Made by a program: the position numbers and the translations under genes. Shown here piece by piece: positions 7,771-15,441 of a stretch of DNA of 36,209 bases. The stretch is from Arthrobacter sp. Soil736 (lineage in GTDB: Bacteria > Actinomycetota > Actinomycetes > Actinomycetales > Micrococcaceae), in contig NZ_LMSB01000045.1 in assembly GCF_001428005.1 (NCBI RefSeq), positions 287,415 through 323,623 on the forward strand, in the 5' to 3' direction. The notes beneath the pieces are model-generated. The model had not been told where the DNA came from, did not search any database, and worked only from the letters and a program-made list of their open reading frames with translations. How positions within the stretch are numbered: position 1 is the stretch's first letter; the number at the start of each line of letters is the position of its first letter.

Positions 7771-8978
7771 CAGTCGTGCACCGACCCGTCGAGCCGGCGG
7801 TTGATGGGCAGGTATTTCGGGTCGAACGGGAAGGCGGCGGCCGCCTCCTCGTTGAACTCCACGCCGATGCCCGGGGCGTCACCGGGGTGCATGTAGCCGT
7901 CGGTGAACGTGTAGGACGTCTTGAAGACCTCACCCGCAGGATCCCGGTGGCCCATGTACTCCTGCACGCCGAAGTTCGGAATGCTCATGTCCACGTGCAG
8001 GGCCGCGGCGAAGGAGACCGGGGAGAGATCGCCGGCGCCGTGCGAGCCGGACCGGACGCCGTACAGGTCCGCGAGCGAGAAGATTCGGCGCAGGTGGGTG
8101 ATGCCACCGGCGTGCGAGACGGACGTGCGGATGTAGTCGATCAGGCGTTCGGTGATCAGCTGCTGGCAGTCCCAGATCGAGTTGAACACCTCGCCCACGG
8201 CGATGGGCGTGGTGGTGTGCTGGCGAATCAGGCGGAACGCCGACTGGTCCTCGGCCGGCGTCGGATCCTCGATCCAGAACGGCCGGTACTGCTCCAGCGA
8301 GGCGCCCAGACGGCCGGCCTCGATCGGAGTCAGCCGGTGGTGCACATCGTGCAGGACGTGCACGCCGTAGCCGAACTGCTCCCGCACGTGCGCCATCATC
8401 CTGGGTGCGAAGTCCAGGTAGGACGTGGTTTCCCACATGTCCTCCTGCGGGACGTTGCCGCTGGCCGGCTCGTAGGTCTTGCCGTCCACCGGCGCGATCC
8501 CGTAGGTCTTTTCCAGTCCCGGCACGGCGGCCTGCGCCCGGATGGCCTTGTAGCCGAGGTCCAGGTGGTGCTGGAAATCGGCGCTCAGGTCCTCCAGCGT
8601 CGAGCCGCTGGCGTGCCCGTAGACCATGACGCCCTCACGGGCCGCCCCGCCCAGGAGTTCGTAGACCGGCATGCCGGCCACCTTGCCCTTTATGTCCCAA
8701 AGCGCGACGTCGATCGCGGCGATCGCGGTCATGGTCACCGGCCCGCGGCGCCAGTAGGCGCCCTTGTAGAAGTACTGCCAGGCATCCTCGATGCGGCGGG
8801 CGTCGCGGCCGATCAGCAGCGGGCACAGGTGTTCGGAGAGGTAGGACGCCACGGCCAGTTCGCGGCCGTTGAGCGTGGCGTCGCCGATGCCGGTGACGCC
8901 GTCCTCGGTTTCAATAACGAGCGTGACGTAATTCCGTCCTGGCGACGAAACCACTACCCGTGCGTCGGTGATCTTCAC
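7767..8978 (-). CDS. manD: D-mannonate dehydratase, enolase superfamily (ManD/RspA type)
   Basis: A 403-residue enolase-superfamily acid-sugar dehydratase converting D-mannonate to 2-keto-3-deoxygluconate. Counted from the GTG start, metal ligands fall at D211, E237 and E263, one position later than D210/E236/E262 described for characterised ManD, and H213 follows in HDVHHRL. AAGGA stands before GTG 8978, and KITDARVVVSSPGRNYVTL is the standard ManD beginning; the ATG at 9014 lies inside the 66-bp repeat and is rejected. The kinase gene overlaps its stop. Between this gene and the upstream dehydrogenase lies the 66-bp palindrome, which could set different expression levels. Low-activity ManD relatives exist, so activity on gluconate cannot be excluded. 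Confidence 0.92.
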   Translation of the reverse strand: MKITDARVVVSSPGRNYVTLVIETEDGVTGIGDATLNGRELAVASYLSEHLCPLLIGRDARRIEDAWQYFYKGAYWRRGPVTMTAIAAIDVALWDIKGKVAGMPVYELLGGAAREGVMVYGHASGSTLEDLSADFQHHLDLGYKAIRAQAAVPGLEKTYGIAPVDGKTYEPASGNVPQEDMWETTSYLDFAPRMMAHVREQFGYGVHVLHDVHHRLTPIEAGRLGASLEQYRPFWIEDPTPAEDQSAFRLIRQHTTTPIAVGEVFNSIWDCQQLITERLIDYIRTSVSHAGGITHLRRIFSLADLYGVRSGSHGAGDLSPVSFAAALHVDMSIPNFGVQEYMGHRDPAGEVFKTSYTFTDGYMHPGDAPGIGVEFNEEAAAAFPFDPKYLPINRRLDGSVHDW

Positions 8979-9009
8979 TGGTTGGTCCTTCGTGGGTGTG
9001 TTGGAAATA

Positions 9010-9075
9010 TGCAAGTAGGTCGCAGTAGATGTCGTTTTGAGCCCTCAAAACGACATCTACTGCTACTCAGTTGGG
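9010..9075. repeat. 66-bp palindromic repeat, copy 2
   Basis: The core is a perfect 20-bp inverted repeat (9022-9041 and 9044-9063) around CC; degenerate outer arms extend symmetrically to 9010 and 9075, ending in GTTGGG as in copy 1. The whole is 66 bp and aligns without gaps to 1962-2027 (about 44 of 66 identical, with paired changes keeping the stem). It lies inside the sugar-acid operon between the dehydrogenase and manD, and its CCCAACTGAGTAG edge encodes the last residues and stop of the dehydrogenase. Confidence 0.85.
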
Positions 9076-10097
9076 CTGAGGCGGAGCATGACCTTGCTGC
9101 TGCCGGACGCCGGGTCCGCCGAGACGCGCATGGCTTCCTCGGCCTGGTCGATGCCGAACTTGTGGGTGATGACCGGGGAAACGTCCAGGCCGTCGGCCAT
9201 GGCGCGGAGGGCATCGCCGATCTCGTCCACGAACCGGTATGACCCGATCCAGGTGATCTCCCGCGTCACCAGGTCACCCAGCACCGCGGGAGCCGGGGCA
9301 CCGGGCAGGTTGCCCACCTGCACTATGGTTCCGCCGCGGGCGGTGGCCCCGAGGACGCCGCCAAGCACCGCCGGGATGCCGGTGGCTTCGAACACCAGCT
9401 CCATGTCCTCGGGCAGTGCGCCGCCGCCGGAGACGTTCAGGACCTCGTCGGCGCCCATGGCCTTGGCGATCCGCAGCGATGCGTCGTTGATGTCCGTGGC
9501 GATGACGGTCCTCGCGCCGGCGTACTTGGCCGCCGCGACAACCAGCGAACCGATCGGCCCGGCACCGTTGACCAGGATGTCCCGGCCGGCAAGCGATCCG
9601 GCCCGGCTGACGGCGTGCATGGCGACGGCGAGCGGTTCCGCGAGCGCCCCGCGCAGGGTGTCCACGCCGTCGGGCAGCGGGCGGATCTGCGAAGCCCTGG
9701 CCAGCTTCCGCTCGCTGAACCCGCCGTCGGTGTGCGGATCGAAGGCCGCCGAGCCGAAGTACCTGATCTGCGGGTAGAGGTTGGTCCGGCCCTTGAGGCG
9801 TTCCGGCATGGTCCCGTCCCCCACCAGTTCCGCGGGGTGCACCGTAACCGGCTGGCCGACGTCGAGGTTTTCGACGCCGGCGCCCAACTGGGCGATCCGG
9901 CCGGCCACCTCGTGGCCGAGGACCAGCGGCGCCTTCAGCGCCGCCGTCCCCGAAGCGCCGTGGCGCCAGTACGAAAGGTCAGAGCCGCAGATGCCGCCCC
10001 ATTCGACGTCGAGCACCACCTCCCCCGGCCCGGCAACGGGCTCGGGGCGGTCGTCGATGCGGAGGTCGTTGGCCCCGTGGACTACGACGGCTTTCAT
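9063..10097 (-). CDS. Zn-dependent L-gulonate/L-idonate 5-dehydrogenase-like protein
   Basis: A 344-residue medium-chain dehydrogenase. Catalytic zinc residues C37 (GGICGSD), H62 and E63 (GHEVAGR) and the Rossmann motif NGAGPIGSLVV are present, and RYFGSAAFDPHTDGGF resembles E. coli IdnD. The cysteines of the usual structural zinc lobe, expected near residues 88-110, are absent. ATG 10097 overlaps the transporter stop as ATGA. IdnD makes 5-ketogluconate, which would need an IdnO reductase not found here; LgoD (RspB-type) makes D-fructuronate from L-gulonate, which feeds the neighbouring UxuB, ManD, KdgK and Eda. Context therefore favours L-gulonate 5-dehydrogenase. The final residues PTE and the TAG stop come from the 66-bp repeat. 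Confidence 0.82.
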   Translation of the reverse strand: MKAVVVHGANDLRIDDRPEPVAGPGEVVLDVEWGGICGSDLSYWRHGASGTAALKAPLVLGHEVAGRIAQLGAGVENLDVGQPVTVHPAELVGDGTMPERLKGRTNLYPQIRYFGSAAFDPHTDGGFSERKLARASQIRPLPDGVDTLRGALAEPLAVAMHAVSRAGSLAGRDILVNGAGPIGSLVVAAAKYAGARTVIATDINDASLRIAKAMGADEVLNVSGGGALPEDMELVFEATGIPAVLGGVLGATARGGTIVQVGNLPGAPAPAVLGDLVTREITWIGSYRFVDEIGDALRAMADGLDVSPVITHKFGIDQAEEAMRVSADPASGSSKVMLRLSPTE

Positions 10098-11554
10098 ACC
10101 GCGTCTTCCAGTCGGACCATGTCGCGGCCGCGGACCTCGGGACCGACGGCGGCGGAGACCAGGGTGATGAGGGAGTAGCCCACCAGCATCGCGGCCAGCG
10201 GCCACCAGTGTCCGGTGACGGCCGTGAGCGTGGCGGCCAGCAGCGGGCCGATGGCGGTGGCGAGGATGCCGCCGATCTCCTTGGCCAGTGCCAGCTGCGT
10301 GAAGCGCGTGCGGGCTCCGAAGAACTCGGCCATGGTGACGCTTTCCATGGCGAAGAGGCTCAGCACGCCGAGGTTCAGGCCGGCGACGATGGCGACGGTG
10401 ATCAGCGTGGTGTTGCCGCTGGTGACCATGAGCATCATGGGAATGGAGAACAGGGCGGTGAGGGTGCTCAGGGCAAGGTAGAGGGGCCTGCGGCCGAAGC
10501 GGTCACCCAGGAGGCCCATGATGGGGATGGTGATGAAGCCCAGCAGGGAGCCGTAGACGATGGCCGTGGTGCCCACTGACTTGTCCACCAGCAGGACGGT
10601 TGCCAGGTAGCCGATGAGGAAGGTCTGGACGAGCCCGGAGTTGCCGGCCTGGCCGAAGCGGAGGCCGAGGGCGATCAGGAAGGCCTTGCCCTTGCGCTGG
10701 TGCAGGGCGGCTTCGATGGTGCTGGTTCCGGCGAGATCGGGAACCACGGGGTTGGCACGCTGGGCGGCGTCCTGCGTGGCGGTGCCCTGCTGTGCGGTTT
10801 CCTGCTTGGCAATGTCCTGCTTGGCGATTTCCGCCTTGGACAGCGCGACGCCGTCCACGACGTCGGCCCGCTGTTCGAAGACCGGGCTTTCCTTGAGGGA
10901 GCGGCGGATCCAGACTGCGAAGATCATCAGCACGAAGCTGGCCAGGAACGGAATGCGCCAGCCCCAGCTGAGCAGTTGGTCCTCGGGGAGCACACTGACC
11001 AGGATGGCCCAGAGGGCGGAGGCGGCGAGCGTGCCGGAGTTGGTGCCAAGGCAGACGAGCGAGGAGATCAGGCCGCGGCGTCGGGCCGGAGCGTATTCCG
11101 CGAGCATCACGGTGGCGCCGGCGATTTCCGCGCCGGCTCCGAAGCCCTGGATCAGGCGCAGCGCCACGAGCAGGATCGGGGCCCAGATGCCGATCATTGC
11201 GTAGGTGGGCAGGACGCCGATGAGGGTGGTGGACGCGCCCATGAGGGCGATGGTGATGAACAGGACCTTCTTGCGGCCGATCCTGTCACCCATGCGGCCG
11301 AAGTACACGGCGCCCACGAGGCGGGCAACATACCCGACGCCGTAGGTGGCCATTGCGGCAATGAGGCCGATGACGGGACTGACGTCGGGGAAGAAGATCT
11401 TGTTGAAGACGATGGCCGCGGCCAGGGAGTAGAGCTGGAAATCCATGAATTCCATGGCCGTTCCCAACCAGCCGGACACAGCGACCTTGGCAAGGTCCCG
11501 GGTGGTTCTGGATTCCCGCTTGGTGGTAGTGGGCGGTGCGATGCTCTCGGTCAT
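10094..11554 (-). CDS. MFS transporter, metabolite:H+ symporter type
   Basis: A 486-residue twelve-helix major facilitator protein with the MHS-type loop signature GRMGDRIGRKK between TM2 and TM3 and its echo LGDRFGRRP after TM8. AAGGAG seven bases before ATG 11554 fixes the start; the longer frame upstream is discarded. It is the first gene of the sugar-acid operon, so the substrate is probably the hexonate oxidised by the next gene. The central cytoplasmic loop contains an unusual glutamine/alanine low-complexity run (AKQDIAKQETAQQGTA and onwards, about residues 245-266). Transcription probably starts at the TTGACA promoter at 11690-11695. Confidence 0.87.
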   Translation of the reverse strand: MTESIAPPTTTKRESRTTRDLAKVAVSGWLGTAMEFMDFQLYSLAAAIVFNKIFFPDVSPVIGLIAAMATYGVGYVARLVGAVYFGRMGDRIGRKKVLFITIALMGASTTLIGVLPTYAMIGIWAPILLVALRLIQGFGAGAEIAGATVMLAEYAPARRRGLISSLVCLGTNSGTLAASALWAILVSVLPEDQLLSWGWRIPFLASFVLMIFAVWIRRSLKESPVFEQRADVVDGVALSKAEIAKQDIAKQETAQQGTATQDAAQRANPVVPDLAGTSTIEAALHQRKGKAFLIALGLRFGQAGNSGLVQTFLIGYLATVLLVDKSVGTTAIVYGSLLGFITIPIMGLLGDRFGRRPLYLALSTLTALFSIPMMLMVTSGNTTLITVAIVAGLNLGVLSLFAMESVTMAEFFGARTRFTQLALAKEIGGILATAIGPLLAATLTAVTGHWWPLAAMLVGYSLITLVSAAVGPEVRGRDMVRLEDAV

Positions 11555-11660
11555 CTGTTGCTCCTTTGCAGGCGATGAAAAGGGAAGGTGGAGAGTTCTG
11601 CGGTGCGAAGGTGGCCGCCATCCTGGGTAGCGCATGAGACTGCGTTCCGGCGGCTTTCTT

Positions 11661-11682
11661 ACTACCATACAAGCACTACCAT
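11661..11682. promoter_or_regulatory. direct repeats ACTACCAT, candidate GntR operator
   Basis: ACTACCAT occurs exactly twice, at 11661-11668 and 11675-11682, 14 bp apart in the intergenic space between gntR and the transporter. The copies overlap the spacer and -10 region of the transporter promoter, so bound protein would interfere with the operon. Binding by the divergent GntR product is inferred. Confidence 0.5.
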
Positions 11683-11695
11683 TCTAGTTTGTCAA
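11667..11695 (-). promoter_or_regulatory. promoter of the sugar-acid operon
   Basis: On the minus strand TTGACA (11695-11690) is followed after 17 bases by TTGTAT (11672-11667). The -35 is perfect and the -10 is weak, as for a regulated promoter. The transcript would have a leader of roughly 100 bases before ATG 11554. Confidence 0.55.
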
Positions 11696-11702
11696 CGATG
11701 GC

Positions 11703-11708
11703 TAGACT
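11703..11708 (+). promoter_or_regulatory. -10 box of gntR, leaderless start
   Basis: TAGACT at 11703-11708 ends six bases before ATG 11715, and no Shine-Dalgarno precedes that ATG. This fits a leaderless regulator transcript. A good -35 is not seen. Confidence 0.45.
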
Positions 11709-11714
11709 GGATAC

Positions 11715-12446
11715 ATGGCAATCGGCAAACCCGAAAAAGGACAGTCACCGCGGCTCTCGGTGCGCGACCAGACCCTGGAAACCCTCCGGCGTCGGATCAT
11801 TTCCCTGCAGCTCCCGCCCGGTGAGCCGCTGTCCGAAAACGAGCTTGCCCAGGAACTCGGCGTCAGCAGGACGCCGGTGCGCGAAAGCCTCATTCTGTTG
11901 CGCGAAGAGGGCCTCGTTCAGGTCTTTCCGCAGATCGGGTCGTTTGTGTCCCTGGTGGACCTGGGGCGCGTGTCTGAGGCGCAGTTTGTCCGCGAGGCCA
12001 TCGAATGTGCATCCCTCGCGGACGTGGTGCTGGACGCCGCCGGGATAGCCGGGCTCCGGGAAATCCTCGCGAGCCAGCGCGCCGCCGAGGCCAAGGGCGA
12101 CGTCGAGGAATTTTTCCGGCTCGACGAAGACTTCCACCGCGAACTCCTCCGGCTGGCGGGCCACGAATCGGCCTGGACCGCCGTCAATTCAGCCAAGGCG
12201 CATCTGGACCGCGCCCGGCGCCTGAGCCTCATTGACACGCGGCCGGTCTCCACGCTGATTGAACAGCACACCGCAGTGGTGGATGCGTTGGAAGCCAACA
12301 ACCTTGCGGACGCCGACAGCTCCCTCCGCCTCCACCTCCGCGGTGTATTCGAGGACGTCAAACGCATTCAGGCGTCGTCGCCTGACCTGTTTTCGGACGG
12401 CACGGCATCCCGCCCCGTCCGGCGGAGCATCGCGCGCCTGTCCTAG
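11715..12446 (+). CDS. GntR family regulator with FCD domain
   Basis: A 243-residue FadR/FCD-subfamily transcription factor. The N-terminal winged helix (about residues 16-80) contains LSENELAQELGVSRTPVRES. The C-terminal all-helical FCD domain keeps the metal-binding set D137, H141, H185 and H207, which in this family coordinates a metal that contacts an acidic ligand. Divergent to the sugar-acid operon, it is the obvious local regulator, probably a repressor released by an aldonate or by KDG-type intermediates. It ends 32 bases before the convergent yceI gene. Confidence 0.92.
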   Translation: MAIGKPEKGQSPRLSVRDQTLETLRRRIISLQLPPGEPLSENELAQELGVSRTPVRESLILLREEGLVQVFPQIGSFVSLVDLGRVSEAQFVREAIECASLADVVLDAAGIAGLREILASQRAAEAKGDVEEFFRLDEDFHRELLRLAGHESAWTAVNSAKAHLDRARRLSLIDTRPVSTLIEQHTAVVDALEANNLADADSSLRLHLRGVFEDVKRIQASSPDLFSDGTASRPVRRSIARLS

Positions 12447-12478
12447 GTCTAGTTCTGCCTGCTGGTCCTGCTTGCCCC

Positions 12479-13024
12479 CTATCCCTGCTTGACCAGCGCT
12501 GCATCGATATCGATCTTCACTTTGTCGCTGACCAGGAAGCCGCCGGTTTCCAGCGCGGCGTTCCACGTCAGGCCGAACTCCTTGCGGCTGATCTCTGCCT
12601 CCGCAGAGCAACCCGCCCGGGTGGCACCGAACGGGTCCACCGCGACACCGGTGAACTCGACTTCGAGTTCCACGGGCTTGGTGATGCCTCGGATGGTGAG
12701 GTCCCCCGTCACCGTGTAGTCCTCGCCGTCACCCTCAATGCTCGTGGCCCGGAACGTCATCTCGGGAAACTGCTCGACGTCGAAGAAGTCGGCTCCGCGC
12801 ACGTGGGCGTCGCGGTTGGCGTCCCCCGAGTCAAAGCTGGCAGTCTTGACGGTGGCGTGCAGTGATGACGCCGCCAGCGCGTTGCCCACGTGGGCCTCGG
12901 CGGTAGCCTCGGTAAACCGCCCACGGACTTTGCTGATCCCGGCGTGCCGAACGGTAAAACCGATCTCGCTGTGGGACGTGTCGAGGGTCCACGTGCCGGG
13001 GGTCAAGCCTGCAGGAAGAGTCAT
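12479..13024 (-). CDS. YceI family protein
   Basis: A 181-residue YceI-fold lipocalin-like protein that in other bacteria binds isoprenoid or fatty chains. Family landmarks are WTLDTSHSEIGFTVRHAGIS at the start, DANRDAHVRGADFFDVEQFP in the middle and TVTGDLTIRG. There is no signal peptide, so it is cytoplasmic, as usual in actinobacterial copies. AAGGAG with eight-base spacing precedes ATG 13024. It appears to be a single-gene unit; substrate and pathway are not evident from neighbours. Confidence 0.92.
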   Translation of the reverse strand: MTLPAGLTPGTWTLDTSHSEIGFTVRHAGISKVRGRFTEATAEAHVGNALAASSLHATVKTASFDSGDANRDAHVRGADFFDVEQFPEMTFRATSIEGDGEDYTVTGDLTIRGITKPVELEVEFTGVAVDPFGATRAGCSAEAEISRKEFGLTWNAALETGGFLVSDKVKIDIDAALVKQG

Positions 13025-13148
13025 GTCCGTATCTCCTTAAAGACGAAAAACCAGCCGAATAATGCGGTTTCAACACTTGTTCTGCACGGCGGCGAAGTCA
13101 AGGATCAACATAAGACCGTGGCCCCCGCGAGCCCCGCGGATGCCCCCG

Positions 13149-13184
13149 CAGGGCCCCGCGCAGGGCCCCGCACAGGGCCCCGCA
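13149..13184. repeat. three 12-bp tandem repeats CAGGGCCCCGCR
   Basis: Units begin at 13149, 13161 and 13173; a degenerate fourth follows. Each contains GGGCCCC. They lie about 125 bases upstream of the yceI start. Confidence 0.65.
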
Positions 13185-13315
13185 CCCGGCCCCGGGGCAG
13201 CCGCTAAGGCTGCTGCACGGCCCCCAAACTCTTAGCTAATTTTCAGGAAACGTCCGTAGCCTTATTTATAGGTCCACCGCGAACCCCCATCCGTGATGGT
13301 CCTGCCGCTAGGAGC

Positions 13316-13347
13316 AGCCCCGTATCGCCTTCAGGCAGTACGGGGCT
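13316..13347. terminator. hairpin downstream of formaldehyde dehydrogenase gene
   Basis: AGCCCCGTA (13316-13324) pairs with TACGGGGCT (13339-13347) around a 14-base loop. For the minus-strand dehydrogenase gene it lies about 95 bases after the stop. On the plus strand it is followed by CTCTGCTTCCCT. Confidence 0.5.
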
Positions 13348-13440
13348 CTCTGCTTCCCTGGGCATTCCGCGTTCGCGTCCGGCGGGAGCGGCGGCCCGGC
13401 GTTAGGACCGCCGCCCCCATACGTCCTTCGGGCTACCGCC

Positions 13441-14652
13441 TCAGCTCAGGTAGCCGTTGGGGTTCAGGACATACTTGGTTGCCGCACCGGCGTCGAACTC
13501 GGCGTAGCCCTTGGGAGCGTCGTCCAAAAGGATCGGCTTCGCATTGACGTTCTTGGCGATGTGCACGCGGTCATGCAGGATGGCCATCATCAGCTGCCGG
13601 TTGTACTTCATCACCGGGCACTGCCCGGTAGTGAAGCTCAGCGACTTCGCCCAGCCCGTGCCGAGGCTCAGGCTCAACGATCCCTTCTTCGCGGCCTCGT
13701 CAACGCCGCCCGGGTCACCCGTCACGTAGAGGCCCGGAATGCCCAGTGCTCCGCCGGCAGCAGTGATGTCCATCAGCGAGTTCAGCACCGTGGCCGGGGC
13801 TTCCTTCGCGCCCTGGCCGTGGCCCTTCGCCTCGAAGCCGACTGCGTCCACGGCGGAGTCCACCTCGGGAATTCCCAGGATCTGCTCGATCTGCTCCACC
13901 GGGCCGCCCTTGGTCAGGTCCACGGTTTCGCAGCCGAAGCTGCGGGCCTGTGTCAGCCGTTCGCTGTTCAGGTCGCCCACAATCACGACGGCGGCACCCA
14001 GCAGCTGCGCGCTGGTCGCCGCTGCGAGTCCAACAGGGCCCGCCCCCGCGACGTACACCGTGGAGCCCACGCCCACGTTTGCGCTTACTGCCCCGTGATA
14101 GCCCGTGGGGAAGATGTCCGACAGCATGGCCAGGTCAAGGATCTTCTCCATGGCCTGGTCCTTGTCCGGGAATTTGAGCAGGTTCCAGTCGGCGTACGGG
14201 ACCAACACGTAGTTGGCCTGGCCGCCCACCCAGCCGCCCATGTCCACGTATCCGTATGCGCTGCCCGGACGGTCCGGGTTCACGTTAAGGCAGACACCGG
14301 TCTTGCGTTCCTTGCAGTTCCGGCAGCGGCCGCAGGCGATATTGAACGGCACCGAGCAGACATCCCCCACCTTGATGAATTCCACGCCCGGCCCCACTTC
14401 AACCACTTCGCCGGTGATCTCGTGGCCCAGGACCAGATCCGGTGGAGCGGTGGTCCGGCCGCGCACCATGTGCTGGTCCGAACCGCAGATGTTGGTGGCC
14501 ACCGTCTTCAGAATTGCGCCGTGGGGAACCTGGCGCCCCACGTTGGCCGGATTGACGCCCGGCCCGTCCTTGAGTTCGAAACTTGGGTAGTCAATGTCAA
14601 TGACTTCCACCTTGCCGGGTCCCTTGTAGGCAACGGCTTTGTTCCCTTCCAT
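13441..14652 (-). CDS. fdhA: glutathione-independent formaldehyde dehydrogenase
   Basis: A 403-residue zinc alcohol dehydrogenase-family enzyme closely resembling the Pseudomonas putida type that dismutates or oxidises formaldehyde to formate without glutathione. Catalytic zinc motif NICGSDQHMVRGRTTA (C56), LGHEITGE (H77), structural zinc cysteines C107, C110, C113 and C121, and VAGAGPVGLAAA for NAD binding are all present, along with the family segment DAVGFEAKGHG. AGGAGG six bases before ATG 14652 sets the start. It appears monocistronic. Role: detoxification of formaldehyde from demethylation reactions; formate would then need a separate dehydrogenase. Confidence 0.95.
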   Translation of the reverse strand: MEGNKAVAYKGPGKVEVIDIDYPSFELKDGPGVNPANVGRQVPHGAILKTVATNICGSDQHMVRGRTTAPPDLVLGHEITGEVVEVGPGVEFIKVGDVCSVPFNIACGRCRNCKERKTGVCLNVNPDRPGSAYGYVDMGGWVGGQANYVLVPYADWNLLKFPDKDQAMEKILDLAMLSDIFPTGYHGAVSANVGVGSTVYVAGAGPVGLAAATSAQLLGAAVVIVGDLNSERLTQARSFGCETVDLTKGGPVEQIEQILGIPEVDSAVDAVGFEAKGHGQGAKEAPATVLNSLMDITAAGGALGIPGLYVTGDPGGVDEAAKKGSLSLSLGTGWAKSLSFTTGQCPVMKYNRQLMMAILHDRVHIAKNVNAKPILLDDAPKGYAEFDAGAATKYVLNPNGYLS

Positions 14653-15022
14653 CTTTTCCTCCTGGCGTCACGGACCCTCCCCATTGAAGGGTCGGCGGTG
14701 ATACATGAGCGATCTGATGCGCCGCCCTCCCGGGCAGGTCCCGGCGGCAGGCCGGACGCCGTCGTCAGTGCCTGGACAGTGGAGGGGGTGAGGCCAGTCT
14801 AGGACTCCGCGGAGGTGAGGTCTACCGAGTAAAAAATGGAACTGATGGCGCACCCTCAGTGCCATGCGCCACGCCTGAACCACATGGGCGAACAATCAGC
14901 AGCGGGCGGGCGGAACCGAATAAATACGCAACACAATTGGGTCTTTTTGATTGCGCCGCGCAGGCCTACGTTGGAACCAGCGCGTCGCCCAGCCCGGGCG
15001 GCCTCAATCTCGGAGGAACTCC
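14653..15022. other. intergenic region upstream of fdhA and the DUF1540 gene
   Basis: A 370-base divergent region containing the regulatory DNA for both neighbours. Small inverted repeats are visible (GCCGCC/GGCGGC near 14720-14752; TGGCGC/GCGCCA near 14845-14870) and two A/T-rich patches (near 14828-14840 and 14920-14955) that could hold promoters. No gene is supported. Confidence 0.5.
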
Positions 15023-15307
15023 ATGAGCACGCACGTCGCAGACTGCAGCGTCACCAACTGCTCCTTCAACGACCACACCCATTGCAACGCCGAGGCCATC
15101 ACGGTTGGCGGCACCACCGACCACGCGTCCTGCGCCACATTCATTGACACGGGCATCCACGGCGGCCTGCCGAAGGTCCTGGCCAACGTCGGGGCGTGCC
15201 AGCGCTCCGAGTGTGTCCACAACGACCACCTGATGTGCAATGCGCCGGAGGTCCATGTGGGCCCGGGTCCTGACAACGCCGACTGCCTCACCTACGCGCA
15301 CACGTAA
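15023..15307 (+). CDS. tandem DUF1540 domain protein
   Basis: A 94-residue protein made of two copies of the four-cysteine DUF1540 motif. The cysteines fall at 8, 13, 21, 37 and again at 59, 64, 72, 88, with identical spacings of 5, 8 and 16 residues, so the gene arose by internal duplication. Such clusters are expected to bind metal, probably zinc, but the biological role is not established. GGAGGAA lies just before ATG 15023; the longer open frame upstream has no support. It stands alone, separated from the fdhA gene by a long divergent intergenic region. Confidence 0.88.
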   Translation: MSTHVADCSVTNCSFNDHTHCNAEAITVGGTTDHASCATFIDTGIHGGLPKVLANVGACQRSECVHNDHLMCNAPEVHVGPGPDNADCLTYAHT

Positions 15308-15441
15308 ACAACTCAGGCACTAACCAACGCAGGCACCCTGGGTTCTTCATTGGCATAGCCTTCAATGTCATAGCCTCTTGCTAGATTCGAATCAGCGCAC
15401 CGGGAACCGTCCCGGAGCGAGGCTGCCAATGGGGAGGCCCC

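Larger units (their letters stand above)
13025..13440. other. intergenic region between yceI and formaldehyde dehydrogenase
   Basis: No convincing gene is present. The region holds three 12-bp GC repeats (13149-13184), a relatively A/T-rich stretch around 13230-13275, a 9-bp-stem hairpin (13316-13347) and a second imperfect GCGGCGG/CCGCCGC hairpin around 13390-13425 close to the end of the dehydrogenase gene. Confidence 0.6.

Noticed and set aside
15370..15405. tRNA-like GATTCGAATC arm
   Set aside because: Only an isolated T-loop-like string; no cloverleaf can be formed around it.
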